Origin: Phytopythium helicoides
Taxonomy: Eukaryota; Oomycota; Peronosporomycetes; Pythiales; Pythiaceae
DNA length: 64,000 nt
Assembly: GCA_024867545.1 (NCBI GenBank)
Contig: JANFNE010000004.1
Coordinates: forward strand, 992,001-1,056,000
Direction of reading: 5' to 3'
A model generated the notes under the pieces. The model was given only the letters and a program-made list of their open reading frames with translations, searched no databases and had not been told where the DNA came from. A program made the position numbers and the translations under genes. Numbering within the stretch: position 1 is the stretch's first letter; each line of letters opens with the position of its first letter. This document shows, one piece after another, positions 21,839 to 31,849 of this stretch.

Positions 21839-22074
21839 CTTTGCTCTCGAGCGGCTAGTCGAGAAAGTATGCGCCAGGAATAGCACTTGCCTAGCACAGG
21901 AGAAACGGTGCCGTGGCGCTGGATTAGCGAGCCTCCGCTTGAAAAGACGCGCCGCTTCTCGAATGCGACCGGCCGTATCCGAGGCAACATCCGCAAGGAT
22001 ACTTGGCAGGCATTTGCGCTTTGACTTCCGAGTGCCGACACTGCCAGCGCAGCTCGCAAAGAAACTCAAGCACC
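21839..22074. promoter_or_regulatory. Bidirectional intergenic region (WDR44-like / SPAG1-like)
   Basis: A 236-bp gap lies between divergent start codons at 21838 (minus) and 22075 (plus). No TATA box is evident. Confidence 0.5.
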
Positions 22075-23397
22075 ATGACGATCGGAGCGGCGGCAAACAC
22101 CAACGAGGTCGACTACTTCTCGCTGCACAGCCGCAAGATGCGCGATATCTCGATCGAGATGCTCGACTATGGGCACGTGGAAAAGTGCAAGGACGTGGAT
22201 GAGCTCAAGGGGATCCTGGCGCTGCTGCGCTCAGGGAAAGAGGGACGGTACCCGGATCTTGAGAGAACCACCGAGAACCGCATACTGGCGCTACTGCCCG
22301 AACGCGAGCGACTCAAGATTGAGCGCATGAGAGCCGAGCCATCTGCGAGCGAGATTTCGTCAGTGAAAGAGGATCTCGAGTCGTGGACAGCTGAGATCGA
22401 TGTTAAAAGTCGGGCACTACAGCAGAAGAAGGCGAGCAAGCGGGGGTTCACACCTCCTGTTCGTGGCCAAGCTGCGGCGCAGCCTACATCAAAATCTGTT
22501 GAGACGATTGGTATGAAAGAAGTGTCCACGGCGAGAGCAACCAATGACAACCAGCGAGAGAAGCCCAAGCCGATCCCAGCGTACGATTTTCGCTCATGGG
22601 AAAAGTACGATGTAGATCAAGCGCTTGCAGAGATCGACCAAGAGGAGCAAAAGGTGAGAGACGAAGCAGAGAAGCAGCGTCTTGCCCACGAGAAGCGCGC
22701 TGAAGAGCGCAAAAAGGAGCTCGCATCGCTGCCTGAATGGCTTGATATCGACGAGATATCACCGGAAGTCCGCGAGATTCACGCGCTGCAGGAGAAGCAG
22801 AAGGGCAACGAGTGCTTCAAGGTGAACGAGACAGAAGAGGCAATCTTGCACTACACGCGCAGCATCGCGTTTGTTGACACGGATGCAATTCTGTACTCAA
22901 ACCGAGCTTTGGCGCATCTGCGTCAAAAGAGCTTTGCGCTGGCCGAACAGGACTGTGCTCGTGCCATCTTGTTGGATGCAACGTATATCAAGGCGTGGAG
23001 CCGCCGCGGGATGATTCGCTTCCGTCGTGGCAAGTATGCCGAGGCAGTCGAGGACTTTCAAGAGGCGCTTCGTTTGGATCCTGAGAGCAAGGAGATCGAG
23101 AAGCTGCTGATGAAGACGCGGACCAAATGGGAAGAAGTTGATGGCACCGTCGCTGCAAGTAACCAAGAAAACAACCAAGAGACGCACGACCGCAATGTTG
23201 CTTCTTCACCTCACTCAAAGCCATTCACACGGTTTGAGATCATCGAAGAGGATGGCGACGAGAAACCCCAGGAGGAGTCGAAGCCGAGTAGCTTTACTCG
23301 CTTTGAGGTGATTGAAGATTCCAAGACGGACGATGAGCAAGAGAAGCCCTTCACGCGCTTTGAGATCATTGAGAGCGACGAAGACGACGATGAGTAG
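22075..23397 (+). CDS. SPAG1: SPAG1-like TPR protein (dynein-arm assembly factor type)
   Basis: A single exon of 440 aa; the start is MTIGAAANT after a non-coding leader. The N-terminus (residues 12-80) has the SPAG1 pattern: LDYGHVEKCKDVDELKGIL followed by LRSGKEGRYPDLE and a LALLPERERL helix. A coiled, charged linker follows. A TPR domain spans about 240-365 (KQKGNECFKVNETEEAILHY, LYSNRALAHLRQKSFALAEQ, AWSRRGMIRFRRGKYAEAVE). SPAG1/DNAAF13 is an HSP90/R2TP-linked co-chaperone for cytoplasmic preassembly of axonemal dyneins, consistent with a flagellated zoospore. Oddity: instead of the RPAP3-type C-terminal domain, the tail carries three copies of an FTRFE[IV]IE motif and an acidic end. Confidence 0.9.
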   Translation: MTIGAAANTNEVDYFSLHSRKMRDISIEMLDYGHVEKCKDVDELKGILALLRSGKEGRYPDLERTTENRILALLPERERLKIERMRAEPSASEISSVKEDLESWTAEIDVKSRALQQKKASKRGFTPPVRGQAAAQPTSKSVETIGMKEVSTARATNDNQREKPKPIPAYDFRSWEKYDVDQALAEIDQEEQKVRDEAEKQRLAHEKRAEERKKELASLPEWLDIDEISPEVREIHALQEKQKGNECFKVNETEEAILHYTRSIAFVDTDAILYSNRALAHLRQKSFALAEQDCARAILLDATYIKAWSRRGMIRFRRGKYAEAVEDFQEALRLDPESKEIEKLLMKTRTKWEEVDGTVAASNQENNQETHDRNVASSPHSKPFTRFEIIEEDGDEKPQEESKPSSFTRFEVIEDSKTDDEQEKPFTRFEIIESDEDDDE

Positions 23398-23477
23398 TCC
23401 GAATGGCTCCTGCAAATTGAGTTGATGTGTATATCCACGCCTGTATTGTCCGCAGTGCCTCTACTACTATACTCGCT

Positions 23478-23966
23478 CTAATCCGTCTCCATGGCATCGC
23501 TGGGATGCACCTTGACGATGCCGAGTCCGGGCTTGGCAGTCGAGAGGAAGTAGGAGCGCGTATCGCCGAAGGACAGCACGAGCGCCTTCACGAGCATGCC
23601 CGGCCGGAACATGTCCTCGAGCACGAGCTTGTCGATGTCGTGCGAGCGCACGTCCTCGAGGCGGATGGTGCCCGGGAAGGCCTCCTGCAGCACTGTCTCG
23701 CCCACGCACAGGATGTCCACGAGCACCTGGCGCGACGTGGCCTTAATGGTCTTGCAGATGACGGCGTCGCCCAGCCGCAGCACTTGCGCCGTGCCGATCG
23801 TCTTGCCCGCGCGCACCACCTCCACCTGCCCGCGCGCGTTCACGCTCCACGTGCCCAGCACCGACGCGAAGATGCCGCCGTCGTGCGCGTACGTGCCGCG
23901 ACCCGCCGAGAGCGCGCCGGCGTCCGCGAGCCGCTGACCGGGGAGCGCTGTCGTCGAGGAGCTCAT
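23478..23966 (-). CDS. EXOSC1: Exosome cap subunit CSL4
   Basis: A single exon of 162 aa, with the start at MSSSTTALPGQ. Pattern: N-terminal GRGTYAHDGGIFASVLG, a central S1-like region with GDAVICKTIKATSRQVLVDILCVG, FPGTIRLEDVRSHDIDK, FRPGMLVKALVLSFGDTRSY and LSTAKPGLGIVKVH. CSL4 sits on the cap of the 3'-5' RNA exosome with RRP4 and RRP40; RRP40 is also encoded in this window (42375-43468). The canonical C-terminal zinc-ribbon cysteines are not obvious, only CVG is seen. It is divergent from POP5 with 141 bp between start codons. Confidence 0.93.
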   Translation of the reverse strand: MSSSTTALPGQRLADAGALSAGRGTYAHDGGIFASVLGTWSVNARGQVEVVRAGKTIGTAQVLRLGDAVICKTIKATSRQVLVDILCVGETVLQEAFPGTIRLEDVRSHDIDKLVLEDMFRPGMLVKALVLSFGDTRSYFLSTAKPGLGIVKVHPSDAMETD

Positions 23967-24107
23967 GGCTGTCTGTCTGTTGGTTGTGGATAGGAACGCG
24001 GCGGAGGTGTTCGTAACAATGCGACTGTTTGTGCATTTGTATGAAGTCGACATGTATGAAACGTAACAGACGCCACCGACAGCGGCAATGGACACAACTG
24101 ACCGAGC
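23967..24107. promoter_or_regulatory. Bidirectional intergenic region (CSL4 / POP5)
   Basis: A 141-bp gap between divergent start codons of two RNA-processing genes. A shared promoter is the simplest reading. Confidence 0.5.
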
Positions 24108-24699
24108 ATGGTGCGGCTCAAGACGCGGTACCTGGTGGTGGAGCTGGCGGGCGGGCCCAAGCTCGCGGCGCAGCGCGAAGACATCCAGCGTGTGGTACGC
24201 GACTCGATCGCGCAGAGCCACGGCGACTACGGTGTCGGCCTGCTGAACTACGCGTTCCAAGGTGTCGACGGCGCACTGGAGGCTTCTGGCTGCTGACCGA
24301 TGGGCTGACTAACTCGACTTGATGCTGCTGCTGGTGATAGTGGTGTACTACAACGCGAACACGAGGCTGGCGGTCATTCGGTGCGCGAGAGAGCTCTGCA
24401 AGCTTGTGGAGGTGGCGCTTGTGTTCGTGACCGATCTCCAGAGCCAAGACGCCAAGATCCGCGTCGTTCGGGTCTGCGGTGCGGTCATTTTCAGCCTTTC
24501 CGAGTTCATATGTGGTGCTGATGGCGATGTATCTTTGTGTTGTCATGTGCGATGAAACGACGAAGGCTCAAGTCGGTCGTGTAGGCAGCACATGTTGAGG
24601 CTTTCCAAGGAGCGTGTCGAGCGCCTGGGGCTGCGCAGTGTATACCCGCAGTTCCCAGCTGAGCTTGAAGCAGAGATTGCAGCAATCGATCCACAGTGA
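24108..24699 (+). CDS. POP5: RNase P/MRP protein subunit POP5
   Basis: Three exons: 24108-24261, 24341-24478, 24566-24699, giving 141 aa. The N-terminus MVRLKTRYLVVEL is diagnostic of POP5. It is followed by the VRDSIAQSHGDYGVG helix, VVYYNANTRLAVIRCAREL and RVVRVCGSSRSC, which corresponds to the family GGTIRTCQ element, then a helical C-terminus. The third-exon acceptor (AAG|GC at 24565) was chosen because it restores this element; the later TAG acceptor would not. POP5 is a core protein of the RNPs that mature tRNA 5' ends and pre-rRNA. Confidence 0.92.
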
Positions 24700-24918
24700 A
24701 TACATGTGCAACTGTGCTTGACTAATCTGCCGACTGCGAACTGTAGTGGTCGTGTTGGTGCTGTATCACCATTGAGTTGGTGGCGGCCTTTTCGCCTCGC
24801 GGTCCTGGGATCAACACAACACGGCAATCATGGAGGGCAGGCATCTGACAGGCACAGTTGTATTGGTGCCGCCCAATCGGCGGCACATGCGTGCGCCCTT
24901 GAGGGGTCCGTTTTCAAT

Positions 24919-25473
24919 CTAATCAATGGACTTGCCCGCCTGCTCGTACTCGGTCTCGATCTGCGAGCAGAAAAAGTCGATCTCGTCGAAGATCTCGCGC
25001 ACAGTCTTGTTGGGCACTTCGAGCGACTGCTTGGAGCCGTTGACTGAGCCATTGCAGCACATGGTAAGTCACTCGGAAGGCATCGAGGAGTTCTAGAGCA
25101 CAAGGCCTCGCGTACTGAAGTCGAGCTGGATGAGCGGCGCCGAGCCCGCGAGCACGATCGTGTTGCCGATCTCGGCCTTGGGGTTCACGGCGCGCGTCTA
25201 TCGCAAACCCTCGTCAGTCCCATCGCCAGCAGCAGCAGCAGCACGAGCATCGGCGGACGGCTCCTCGCACCTTGCCGGCGTTCATCTGGCGGTAGAACTC
25301 GCTGCCGGTTGCCAGTTGGCGTCGCCACAGCAAGAGCCACGCAGGTGAGTGCCGCGCGACAGCAACGCAGCAGACAGGAGCAGGACGCACCAGGCGCCGG
25401 TCGCGCGCTGGTCGAAGGTCGAGAACGAGACCTTGACGGACTTGACGAAGCGGACGACGTTGCGCGCGGCCAT
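24919..25473 (-). CDS. MRPL53: Mitochondrial large-subunit ribosomal protein mL53
   Basis: Four exons: 25473-25391, 25301-25271, 25197-25116, 25043-24919, with consistent phases and 106 aa. The N-terminus (VVRFVKSVKVSFSTFDQRATGA) and the thioredoxin-like continuation (RAVNPKAEIGNTIVLAGSAP, then LIQLDFINGSKQSLEV) match the MRPL53 family. It is predicted to act in the mitochondrial ribosome. No classical presequence is obvious, though the first helix is basic. It is head-to-head with SRP14, 138 bp apart. Confidence 0.82.
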
Positions 25474-25611
25474 GCTGGAGCGGTGGTCGGGGCGGCGGAA
25501 ATGCCGCGAGCTGGCCCACCCAGTTGAGCGGTCACTCAATCGCGTGGTGAGGAAGAGTGACGTTGACAGCCTTCCGATCGAAGGGGGAAAACTGCGGGCC
25601 GCGTCAACGCC
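25474..25611. promoter_or_regulatory. Bidirectional intergenic region (mL53 / SRP14)
   Basis: A 138-bp gap between divergent start codons, the shortest such gap in the window. Confidence 0.5.
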
Positions 25612-26051
25612 ATGGTGCTCGTGTCGACCGAGACGTTCCTGGCCAAGCTGGCCGAGCTGTACGCGCCGAGCGGCGAGGGCGAGGCGGCCAAGGGGACGGT
25701 TACGATCTCGTGCAAGAGCGGTGCGTGGGTCTGGTGCTGTGGATGGAGGCGGGCGAGCTCTGACCGTCGCGATATCCGGCAGTGCCCGCGTCCAAGGTCG
25801 GGAGCAAGCAGGACCGCGCGCGCGCCAAGCTGGCGCCCGAGGAGGACCAGCCTGTGCTGCTCTTCCGCGCCTGCAAGTACGGCAACAACAAGCACAAGAA
25901 GAAGTACAGCACGGTGGTGGCCGCGGGGGAGCACGGCGCCTTCCATGCCGCGCTCAGCGCGCTGCTCAAGACCAAGGTGGACGTGTCGGCGGCGGACGCG
26001 CGGCCCGCAGGGCCCTCGCGCGTCGCCAAGGTCAAGAAGGCCACGGAATAG
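25612..26051 (+). CDS. SRP14: Signal recognition particle 14 kDa subunit
   Basis: Two exons: 25612-25720 and 25783-26051, giving 125 aa. Pattern: MVLVSTETFLAKLAELY, KGTVTISCKS, then a charged loop, LLFRACKYGNNKHKKKYSTV and FHAALSALLKTKVD. SRP14 pairs with SRP9 on the Alu domain of SRP RNA and imposes elongation arrest during targeting to the endoplasmic reticulum. The basic KHKKKYSTV block corresponds to the RNA-binding loop. The C-terminal tail is Ala/Lys-rich. Confidence 0.93.
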
Positions 26052-26119
26052 AATATAGGAGCAGAGGTGCTTTACATGTCGCGCTCGCTTGGCTCTATAC
26101 CCACGTGTCTTGTACATCT

Positions 26120-29100
26120 TCAGTGCACGGGCGACGTCAGTGGCGACGCGCCGACTGTGTCCTCGTCCTCTCCGACGCGCGTATAGCTCGCGAACCGCGG
26201 CAGATCCTCGGCCACCGAAACGTCCAGCAGCACTTCGCGGAGATAGTGGTTACGGCGCGACGCGCGTCGCCGACCCTCGCCGAGTGCCGGCCCCGCGCTC
26301 AGCAATCGCGCCACCGTCGGCATGTAGTCGAGCATGAAGCGTGTGTTGTTGCCTGATCGACCGCTCCTGGGGGAATCGTCTGTGTTAGTCCACTGCTCTC
26401 AAGCAGCAAGAAAAGAAAGCTAATAGACCGACGTACCCAATCCCCTGAAGCGGCAAGTCCAGCTTCGACAAGATATCTGCAATCTCCAACTGCTTGGCAT
26501 CTCTGTTTGTCGGCAACCTCGAATGTCAGAAAAAGCCTTGACTGGCAGTGATTCAAATACGCAGTCTTACCTGTCACGCTGAGCGATGGCAGCATAGCGA
26601 GTACGGCGAACAAAGCGACCAGGGGTTGATAGCGGAAAGCGGCATTGCTGATCATCAGTAAACGGAAGCAGCAGTCGCTCGCCGGGTGTCCCGCTTGCAG
26701 TCAGCGCCTCGAGAGCTGTTCGCCGAACATCCCGAGCCAGTGAATGCACACGCTCTGCCTGGAAAAACTGAGATCCATAAAGCAAAGTACAGTCAGTATT
26801 CAGCACCAAGATGTCAAAGGTGTACGCTGCGATAACAAAATGTCTTACCGAAAGTGTAGGCGCTGGAGCTAGTTGCTCGAGAAGCTGCTCCCTCTTCTCG
26901 CTGTCACCCTGTGCGTCAATAGCTGAGAGAGCGTCCGGGTCTTCGTCGCACAATGTGACCCATGTGTCGGCCAGTGACGCGGTATCCATCGCGTCCGCGA
27001 TGCTACACATCAGCTGAATGTCTTCAAGTTTCTGCACCTCTGTTTTTTCATCGTCTTCTTTTCCACTGTTCTCCCTCTTGCTAGCAGCGTTGAGTTCTGG
27101 CAGCAAGTTGCTCAACAGCACGTCAAAGGATCGGCTATTGTACGTAGCCCATGCTTGAATAGAGCAGACATGAGGCGTAGTTTCTGGCGATGAAGCGCCT
27201 TCCTGCGTCTCAGTATCCTCAGCAACGACAGAATCGCCTTTGGTGGGCGACTTTGCCTGATCGCTAACCTGCTTCAAGGCAGACCGAAGCGACAATCCAG
27301 GTCCACGCCACGCCAGACTTGCAGCGCGTGAAGTGACGCTCATGAGCTCCGGAAGGTTTGCCTGAAGAAAATGCAGTGCGTGACGAATGTCGCACTCAAA
27401 GAATTGCGCCATGGTGGTGACGAGCGAAGGGACCAACGCCACGTGCTCCAAATGTGCGACCAGCATGACCCAAGCGGAAAACTCGTTCTTTGAAGGTCGC
27501 ACCATTGAGCTGTGTAACCGAGCTGGTGTCGAAGGGAAATTGTCCGGAAGCTCCGCACACGTAACGACAATCGGGCACTTGGATCGTTTGGCGATGGAGC
27601 AAAGAGACGAGAGGAATCCGCGGTCTTCGTCGAACACAACATCAACGTCTTCAAACAACACGAGTGAGAGCTGTGAAGGTGCTCCCGATGAGTCAAGGCT
27701 TTTGCGCTTGCTGGCGGATACTTTCTTTTTCTTCTTTGGAGGTGTTGCTTTCTTACTCTTTTTCCCGCTAGTGTCGCCACCAACACGAAGAACGCGGGTT
27801 GACTGTGTAGCTTCACCTGCAATCTCTACGATGCTTTTCCCCGATCGATTTTGAGCGGCGTTGATCTCAATCACCTGGTAGCCGAGCTCTTCCGCGCAGG
27901 CATAGACAGCGGCTGACTTGCCAGAGCCAGAGGTGCCATCCAAAATGAAGAGACGGTGGAGGTCACTTCCTGAGTCATCCTCACTGTCGTCTTCGAATGC
28001 GTACAGCTCAGACTGGAAGCACGAGTTACGATCACGCCCGTTGCCGCCGCTCTTCCATGCGCTCAGCCATGATGACAGCAATCGCATCGGCTCTTTATTC
28101 CCCACAATACCGCTCGCCATCACTGGTGTGTACCGGTCGACAAGCGACAGATTCGCCTCTTTGCCAAGCCTCTTCTCCTTTGCGGCCTCGAGGCTCGTAA
28201 ATAGTTCGCGAACACGCTTCTCGCGAATCCCATATGTATCAACAACGTAGGAGATGAAATCGTCATCAGTGCCGTTTAAAGTTGCCACCCAACGACCGCC
28301 GTCAGCATCATCGCACTCGCTGTCAGAGTCCTCACCACCTCCATTTGCCGCTGGATAATCACGGAACCAGAACATGTCCGAAAAGGCCATTTCTTCGTCT
28401 GCCTTCACATTACCCGAAGCAACAAGATCTGAGATTCGAGACGCCTCATCGTCATCTTCAAGCACGACAATATCCTGGCGTGAAGACAGCAATTGTGGAG
28501 AGCGACGTGGCGGTAACTTGTACGCTCCATTCGTGTCGACGTCTTCCGAGGGGAGTGTTGATATCACGTGCTGAATCGATGGGAAAAACATTTTCTCTTT
28601 TTTCCACTTCTTTCCGCTCTTTCTCGGTCGGTCTGGGGAGTCGTTGTCAATTTCGATGGCACTAGAGTCTTCGCCATCAAGACATTCAATTTTCTTCTTT
28701 TTCTTTCCAGGTGCAGAAGACGCCTGAAAGAACGGGTTGGCGCTTTTTGTTCCAGTGAAAAATGCAAGATCCTTTTCACGCGTTTTCCGCAGCTCTTCTC
28801 GAAATGTAGTCACGGCTTCGATTTCCTGCAGTTGCTTGCGCTCTTGCTCTGTTAGGAAGAACGACTGTGCAGCCTTCGGGTTGGATCCAGCGGCAGATCC
28901 GCCTTTGTAAGATTTTCCGGTCGGAGATTTCTTTTTATCCATGTCGAGCTTCCGCTTGCGTCCTCCTCCATTTTTGGTGGCAGGTTTATCCGATAAAATC
29001 ACAAAGTCGGGAGATGCACCGTTTCTCTTCTTCTTGGCCGAGGAAGATGGCGTGTCGTCAATGACAACCACTGAGGATGGTGACGGAGTTCTTGGTGTCG

Positions 29101-29848
29101 GCTTTGATGCAGATTGGCCAGCGCTCTGCCGTCGTGACCGCGGTGGCGGCGTCAGGAAGGCCGCCGTTTCGTCAGAGAGCGCCTGCGCGCGAGACTTGCC
29201 TTCTATCTGGAGCTGCTCGGCTCTCACGGCCGCCTGGCGTTTTGGTCGGCCTGAAGTTCTTCCACGTGGCTGCTCGCCCTCTCCCATCGGCGAGTCGGCG
29301 ACTATGGAGTCGACACTCAAGTCATTGGCTACTGGCGGGGTCTGGTCATTCAGGCGTAGCTGCCGCCTGTTGGCTTTCTTCGCAGGCGTTTTGATCGGGG
29401 TCTTGACTGCTAGAGTGGATTGCTCCTTAGTCTTGCCTCCTGCATCACCGTCCGCCTGCTTCTTCTCGGAGCTTTCCACGTCTTCCGTCGCCCCGAGCAC
29501 CGACGTGGGCTCGGGGTCGCCCTCAGCCTGGCCCTCCGACTGGCTCTTGGGCACGCAGAAGAGCGCAATAGACGGCTGCGACTTGTCGACCACCTTGCGC
29601 GGCTTCTTGCGGCGCCGCGCCCAGTGCGCGCGCTCCTCGAACTCGGCGTCGTCGTCCTCCTCGTCGATCTCCTCCACCATTGCGCGCTTGTCGGGACTGA
29701 TGCGCTCGATCGCGGCGCCCGCCGCTCCCGTGCTGCGCAGCTGCGCCACGCCCACGTCCAGCGGCGAGTCCGTCGCCTCGGCCGCCTCCGACTCCGGCGC
29801 GCCCCCAGACGAAGCGCTGAGCCACGACGAGATGCCCGCCTTGCCCAT
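26120..29848 (-). CDS. ATAD5: ATAD5/Elg1-type RFC-like AAA+ protein (PCNA unloader)
   Basis: Three exons: 29848-26571, 26517-26437, 26390-26120, giving 1209 aa. The start is the first true ATG (MGKAGISSWL); the frame extends 30 codons further 5' only through a TTG. The first about 560 residues are disordered and charged. The AAA+ core begins at LVDRYTPVMASGIVGN (about 565), with Walker A GTSGSGKS (about 637) and Walker B LVLFEDVDVVFDEDRGFL (about 729), followed by DIRHALHFLQ. The spacing and the FEDVD Walker B form fit ATAD5 rather than RFC1, and no BRCT domain is seen. It is predicted to replace RFC1 in an RFC complex that unloads PCNA from chromatin. The disordered part holds candidate SUMO-interaction motifs (SSVVVIDDT, DIVVLEDDDE, DFVILSD). 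The C-terminal exons give the LDYMP...RRNHYLREVL helices. Confidence 0.88.
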
Positions 29849-30036
29849 GCCGAGACCGACGGCGGCGATCGGCGCAAATGACTTGCAGTTTGTATGCTCG
29901 GGGCGGCGCGTCGCCGTCTTTTTTTGACCTGCACACAAGGTTTTCGCGCCAAATTGGTTTCAGATGATTCGAGAGTGTGACGGCGATGGATACAAAGTGG
30001 TCGCGTTACGATTGTCGTCGCTACGGCTGCGGCTGC

Positions 30037-30989
30037 TCAATTGGCCGGCGGCACGCCACTGGGGCCGCCGTTGAGCGCCGCCGAGGTCATGGGCATGGAT
30101 GCCATCATCTGCTGCTGTTGCTGCTGCTGCATGGCCTGCGGGGACACGCCCATGGACACGCCCATGGCTGACTGCTGCATGTGCTGCGCGCCGGGGCTGA
30201 GCCGCTGCTGCGCCGCCTGTGGGGGAGGCATCATGCCATAGCCCTGCGGCCCGACCTGGAAGCCCATCTGTGCCCTCATGGCCGCCTGCGGGTCGGCGTA
30301 CGCGCCCATGCGCATGGCGGGGTGCATGGGCTGCACGCCGGCGGCCCCGTAGCCCATGCTGCCATCCACGTAGCGCTGCTGCATGCTCATCTGCGCGTAC
30401 GGCTGCTGCTGTTGCTGCTGCTGTTGCTGTTGCTGCTGCAGCAAGCGCGCCTGATACTGCGCCATCGCCTGGGCCTGGGCTTGAGCCTGGAGCTGCGCCT
30501 GCGAGTAGCGCGCCTGCATCTGCTGGAGCTGCGCCGCGCGCGCGTACTGCGCCGCCTGCATCTGCGCGGCCTGCGACGCGTACATCTGCTGCGCCTGCGG
30601 CTGCGGCGCCGGGCGCGGCGTCTCGCTCGAGTCGTCGGCCCACTTGGCGAGCGTCATGAGGTTCTTGTTGAGCAGCTTGCGCTTCTTGTCGAGCTTCTCG
30701 GTGAACTCGCCCAGCTGCGCCGTGCCCTTGCCGTGCTTGATCTGGTTGTTGAGCTCGATGATCTCGACGATGAGCCCCGAGTTCTCGTCCAGCATGGCCT
30801 GGATGCGCGCGAGCGGACCGTGAGAAGCCGTCCCTCGACCGTCAGGGGGCGGACAAATAGCGCGAACCGCACCTGGATCTGCTCGGTCGACACCTCCTTC
30901 TGCTCGCTCTCGGCCGCCGCAGGCTGCAGGCTGCGCACGGCGCCGTACGCGGCGGCCGCGCTCGCGCTCGTCGCCATCGGCATGGACAT
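30037..30989 (-). CDS. SS18/SYT (GIF)-like transcriptional co-activator
   Basis: Two exons: 30989-30873 and 30798-30037, giving 292 aa. The SNH domain lies at about residues 34-95 (EQIQAMLDENSGLIVEI, then KLDKKRKLLNKNLMTLAKWAD). It is followed by a Gln/Met/Ala/Gly-rich tail with runs of 12 and 7 Gln coded mainly by CAG/CAA. The family includes SS18 (SWI/SNF-associated) and plant GIF proteins, which act as nuclear co-activators. The CAG tracts are a likely source of length polymorphism. It is head-to-head with the mL59-like gene, 172 bp apart. Confidence 0.82.
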
Positions 30990-31161
30990 GGCGCTGCCGC
31001 TTGTTGCTTGCTTTCCCTTCGCGGAGGGGTGCCTCGCCAAAGTGCGAAGTTCTTTTGATTGGTCGATAATGGGTGAGAAGTAGCTGTGATTGGACGAAAT
31101 TCTGTTCGCGTTGAGGCCACTGATGCTGCCGAGGCAATTGGGTAGAGACCGAGAGGGAGAC
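30990..31161. promoter_or_regulatory. Bidirectional intergenic region (SS18-like / mL59-like)
   Basis: A 172-bp gap between divergent start codons at 30989 (minus) and 31162 (plus). An ATTGG element (inverted CCAAT) occurs near 31057 and again near 31090. Confidence 0.5.
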
Positions 31162-31607
31162 ATGGAGCGGTTCCTGCGCATGACGGCGGCCGAGGCCGAG
31201 GCCGCGCTCAAGCCGTCGCTCGTGGACGGCAAGTGGAAGCGACCGCTACTGTCGGGCCGCAAGGCCGCCATGGTCAAGAAGCACGCGTCGCGCAACGGGC
31301 TGCTGGGCCAGTGGGTGCCGGGCGAGGGCGGCTGGCTCGAGGCGTGGGACCGCCAGCACAAGCACCACGTCATGCGCCCGCCCAAGGGCCACCTCAACCA
31401 GCGCAATGAGTTCGACCGGTGCGTATCCACAGCTCTGTGTGTGTGTTTCCGTATGCGCAGCTCACATCAAGTGCTCGTAGCGTTAAGAAGGTGCAGGCGG
31501 CGCTCGCCAACATGCCGGCCAAGATCGCGGAGCACAAGAAGGCCGTCAAGCAGGCCAAGCCGCTCAAGGGTCTGGACAAGTGGCTCAACGAGAGCGACCC
31601 GTACTAG
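31162..31607 (+). CDS. Probable mitochondrial ribosomal protein (mL59-like)
   Basis: Two exons: 31162-31418 and 31481-31607, giving 127 aa. It is a small, basic, helix-rich protein with a DGKWKRPLLSGRKAAMVKKHA block, which resembles the conserved part of fungal MRPL25/mL59, then a QAALANMPAKIAEHKKAVKQ helix. The assignment to mL59 is tentative; size, charge and this block are the evidence. Another small RNA-binding protein is possible. Confidence 0.6.
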
Positions 31608-31849
31608 ACACCGCGTGCCGTATTCGTATCGGACGAACAAAAGCTCATGGAGGCGAACCGAGCCGCGACGGTAGCAGAAAGGAGAACGAGATGAAATATA
31701 GGTCCCTGTTGCGCGCTGCAGTCCCGCTCGGGTTGTCCTGAAACACTCACACTCCATTTAGCTTGGTGATCCATCTCAACCGCCGTCCTACCGACACAAA
31801 AAGCGACGAACGAAGCGACGCACACATATCTCGGCGCGAACTGCAGGGC

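Noticed and set aside
25349..26356. 335-codon frame on + across mL53 and SRP14
   Set aside because: Runs through introns and exons of two genes in the wrong frame.
26571..29848. RFC1, large subunit of the clamp loader
   Set aside because: The AAA+ core and RFC boxes fit, but no BRCT domain is present and the Walker B/FEDVD region and disordered N-terminus match ATAD5/Elg1 better.
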